Source: Epiperipatus broadwayi (Eukaryota; Onychophora; Udeonychophora; Euonychophora; Peripatidae). Taken from it: a stretch of 64,000 bases of DNA. Below the pieces are notes generated by a model. The model worked only from the letters and a program-made list of their open reading frames with translations, searched no databases and was not told where the DNA came from. The number at the start of each line of letters is the position of its first letter. Positions within the stretch are counted from its first letter, which is position 1. The stretch is from contig JAQFVV010000943.1 of assembly GCA_028023455.1 (NCBI GenBank), positions 1 through 64,000 on the forward strand, in the 5' to 3' direction. Made by a program: the position numbers and the translations under genes. Shown piece after piece: positions 61,350 to 64,000 of the stretch.

Positions 61350-63290
61350 ATTAACTTAAATTTACTATTTCCTCATTCCACAATAGTAATTATAATAATA
61401 TTAGTGCTTCAATTTCCAGTTTTTGGAATAAAAAATCTAATTATCTTTAAATCAGATAATCTCAACTAATTTCTAAATTGCTTTCACTTGTACAATTCCT
61501 CTTTTTTTATATATTGATAAAATTATTTTTTGCTGAACCCTTTTGAATTTTGGAATATTATTTTACTACACGTAATTAATTTTATTGTTTTTTTAACGTT
61601 TTGTGGATTGCTTTAACATTTTAAATGTAACAGTAGAAATAGAACTTAATTAAATAAAACGGAAAAAGAAAAATATATTTGCCTTTCCGATTAACTTGAA
61701 GGAAGTAATCTGATAAAATTATAACTACACTTTTATGAAAAATCTGAGCCAATTTCCCCCCAAAATCTGATAAATTTTATATGATCACTATCTAAATTTT
61801 CAATATAATTTTTAACATCATTAAAAAAAATAATGCACATTTTTCTTTCTATTAAAGTTGTTCTAGTTTTTATCATTAAGATTCTAAATTATAATGTTTT
61901 AATTCCTACATTGAAAAAACAGAAATCTCTCTTGCTCAATAAACTGGGTGAAATGAAAAATAGAAATCATTTTCATATATCAGATATTTTTTGTACTTAT
62001 TTGGAGTTTGGATACCTTCTATCACCATTTGAGTTTTTTACTTTATACTTTATTTTGTTTTCAATCAAAACTTTAAAATTATTTGATTTTCTTTGTATAA
62101 TATTTATAAACTTATTTTGTAATTGTCATAATTTTAATTTACTTTTAAATGTTTGTGTCCTTTCAAATTATTCATGTATCTATATTAATTTTTTTTTTAA
62201 AAAAATATTATTAACTGCATTCTTACCCATAAACACTATTTTAAACTAAGATTTCGATCACATTTTAATTAATTTTTCGCTATACTATTTTTCTATTATA
62301 GAAATCTACTTTTAAGAGGCCACTAACAACATTAATAAAAAAAAAAACAATATATGGTTAAACATGCAGTGCTCTTCTGGTTTGCAGTAATTTGCAGATA
62401 GGAAGTCTCTGGAGTTAAAGATGTGTTGACTATCGAAGCCTTATTCTGTCATGGTTCTCCAACTTTCTATATATACTTGATCAATAACTCATTCCATTAT
62501 TTTTTTATACCATAGTAAATGTGGATGATTTCTTTTGACTATGTTTTCACAAAATATATATAGTGAATTCTTTATGATAATCTATTAATAAATACATTCC
62601 GTAATGCCAATGTTGGAATTTAATGGTTCTCATTATTATCAGAAAATATTTCATTTCTATCTCATGCATATGTTATGAAAATATTTCCAGGGCATACTGC
62701 TACCTGTACCTTTTTGAATTAGATGTTTTGAAATGTGAACTCTAAACGTTTATTTCATAGAGGGTGTAGATGAAAATTTATTAGTGTTTGAAGTAACTTA
62801 ATATTTGATATTTTATAAAATATTTCTTCGAGTTTGTATACACAAAAATGTTAAAATTTATCATCTAATTTTTTTAATATATCGTTTTTTGCTGTCTTTG
62901 CTTTTTTTATTTTTAAAAATCTTATTTAATTTTATTTTTGCTATTATGTTAACTACCCATTTTTTAAATGTATATATATATTACTCTTCTTTCTATATAT
63001 CTCTCATGTAAAAACATGACTATCACATTATTTCTTCAATGACTTTGTATTATTTACTTATTTATTTTTGTATTGAACCTCCTCCAGACTTGATATTCAT
63101 TTAGCAAACTATAACGCTATTGTTTTTATTATATAAATTTGTTATCACAATTTTTTTTATTCAATTCTTGCTGGTTCACATTTATATATATATATATATA
63201 TATATTATATAAATAAAATGTCCATTAATTAGAACAATATTGTAATCATAATAAAAATAATAAATACAACAGTAATAAACTATTATAAAT
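61350..63290. other. Gene-free AT-rich stretch
   Basis: A 138-codon frame (61833-62249) is dominated by F, I, L, N and K with no domain or codon structure and is probably chance. (AT)n at 63182-63206. No gene recognised. Confidence 0.5.
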
Positions 63291-63294
63291 GGTC

Positions 63295-64000
63295 TTTCAA
63301 TCTGCAGAAGTATTCTTTCAGTTAATTGGTTAAACCTGAGTCAACTGCCATTAAATTCAAAAAGCAAAGCTGAAGCAAACATCTTCAATTCAAATTCTAT
63401 GAATCCTGTATTTTAATGTTAGCAGCTTGTCTATTTATTAAATGCATTTTATTCTTATTTATAAAAATTGCCTCCTAAATTTTTCCATTATTATGGTTTC
63501 TCTCTTCATGAAAAATTTTCAAACTTTCAATATCAAATTTATATTTACATGTTTTTTCATAATCGAAAAAAACTGAAACCTTCATTAAATCACCATTATT
63601 CTTACTTTTTACAAACTTATATAACAATTCATGCTCCTTTAATATTTTTTCAATATTGCACCTGGATTCACTTATATAAAGTAAGAATAATGGTGATTTA
63701 ATGACTGCTTCAGTTTTTTTTTTATTATGAAAAAACATGTAGATATAAATTTAAATTTGATATTGAAAGTGTGAAAATTCTTCATGAAGAGAGAAACCAT
63801 AATAATGGAAAAATTTAGGAGGCAATTTTTATAAATAAGAATAAAATGCATTTAATAAATAGACAAGCTGCTAACATTAAAATACAGGATTCATAGAATT
63901 TGAATTAAAGATGTTTCCTTCAGCTTTGCTTTTTGAATTTAATGGCAGTTGACTTAGGTTTAACCAATTAACCGAAAGAATACTTCTGCAGATTGAAAGA
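63295..64000. mobile_element. Large palindromic element (family P6), reaches the window end
   Basis: The left arm starts with TCTTTCAATCTGCAGAAGTATTC (63293) and its mirror ends at the last base (64000). Arms are about 310 bp, with a centre near 63620-63675. Diagnostic inner blocks are CACCATTATTCTTACTTT and AAAGTAAGAATAATGGTG. Minus-strand coding-like text is present in the left arm (listed separately). The element may continue outside the window. Confidence 0.85.
63475..63738 (-). pseudogene. Coding-like remnant inside palindrome P6
   Basis: An 87-codon minus-strand frame includes EKILKEHELLYKFVKSK, LMKVSVFFDYEKTCKYKF and FDIESLKIFHEERNHNNGK. The mirror arm encodes the same words in broken form on the plus strand, so the coding-like text predates the inverted duplication. 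It may be the tail of a retroelement protein. I cannot identify the family. Confidence 0.3.

Noticed and set aside
61833-62249. 138-codon plus-strand frame
   Set aside because: It is composed almost entirely of residues encoded by A/T-rich codons, with no motif and no context. It is expected by chance at this base composition.

Overview
The window is AT-rich animal DNA, below about 30% GC by eye. It has long di- and trinucleotide microsatellites, dense dispersed repeats, animal-type retrotransposons and a seven-helix receptor gene. I would place it in an invertebrate with an AT-rich genome but cannot name a phylum from sequence alone. Nothing looks prokaryotic: there are no operons, CRISPR array or packed coding.

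Layout. 0-4.7 kb: a large palindromic element (1-465), an (ATT)n array, and two interleaved dispersed repeats, each in three copies. 4.7-9.8 kb: mostly bare AT-rich DNA with one hairpin element and a poly-G tract flanked by a 34-bp duplication. 9.8-18.3 kb: a decayed RTE-type LINE whose 5' half (9.8-12.1 kb) and 3' half (17.4-18.3 kb) are separated by 5.3 kb. That gap holds a near-perfect 850-bp palindrome with hammerhead-like cores, a TATA-containing stretch and a Penelope-like (GIY-YIG) relic. Two hairpin elements with exact 12-13 bp target duplications are nested in these hosts. 18.7-21.5 kb: a 645-bp trinucleotide array and a second Penelope-like relic with inverted termini. 21.5-39 kb: mostly gene-free AT-rich DNA with palindromic elements at 24.1 and 27.8 kb, a possible Harbinger fragment, an old tandem array and the 3' end of another LINE family. 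39-40.3 kb: a pogo/Tigger-like DNA transposon. 40.5-43.8 kb: a full-length RTE LINE with a 10-bp target duplication, one stop and one frameshift. 44.4-46.4 kb: islands of higher GC that may be minus-strand exons of an unidentified gene. 48.07-49.05 kb: a class A (FMRFamide-receptor-like) GPCR, the only convincing host gene, interrupted by one frameshift. 49-64 kb: gene-poor, with two more pogo-family copies, another LINE 3' end, palindromes at 55.6 and 63.3 kb, a perfect 42-bp hairpin, a possible terminal exon at 54.7 kb and two tiny tRNA-Gly-derived SINEs with exact 15-16 bp target duplications.

The unifying theme is mobile-element activity. The most interesting signal is a set of unrelated-looking palindromic elements, some tied to Penelope-like GIY-YIG relics, that share a terminal motif of the form TGATRA, hairpin, GAAA. 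This resembles the catalytic core of hammerhead ribozymes, which are known from Penelope-like elements. The link is inference. No complete new biological system can be claimed from this window.
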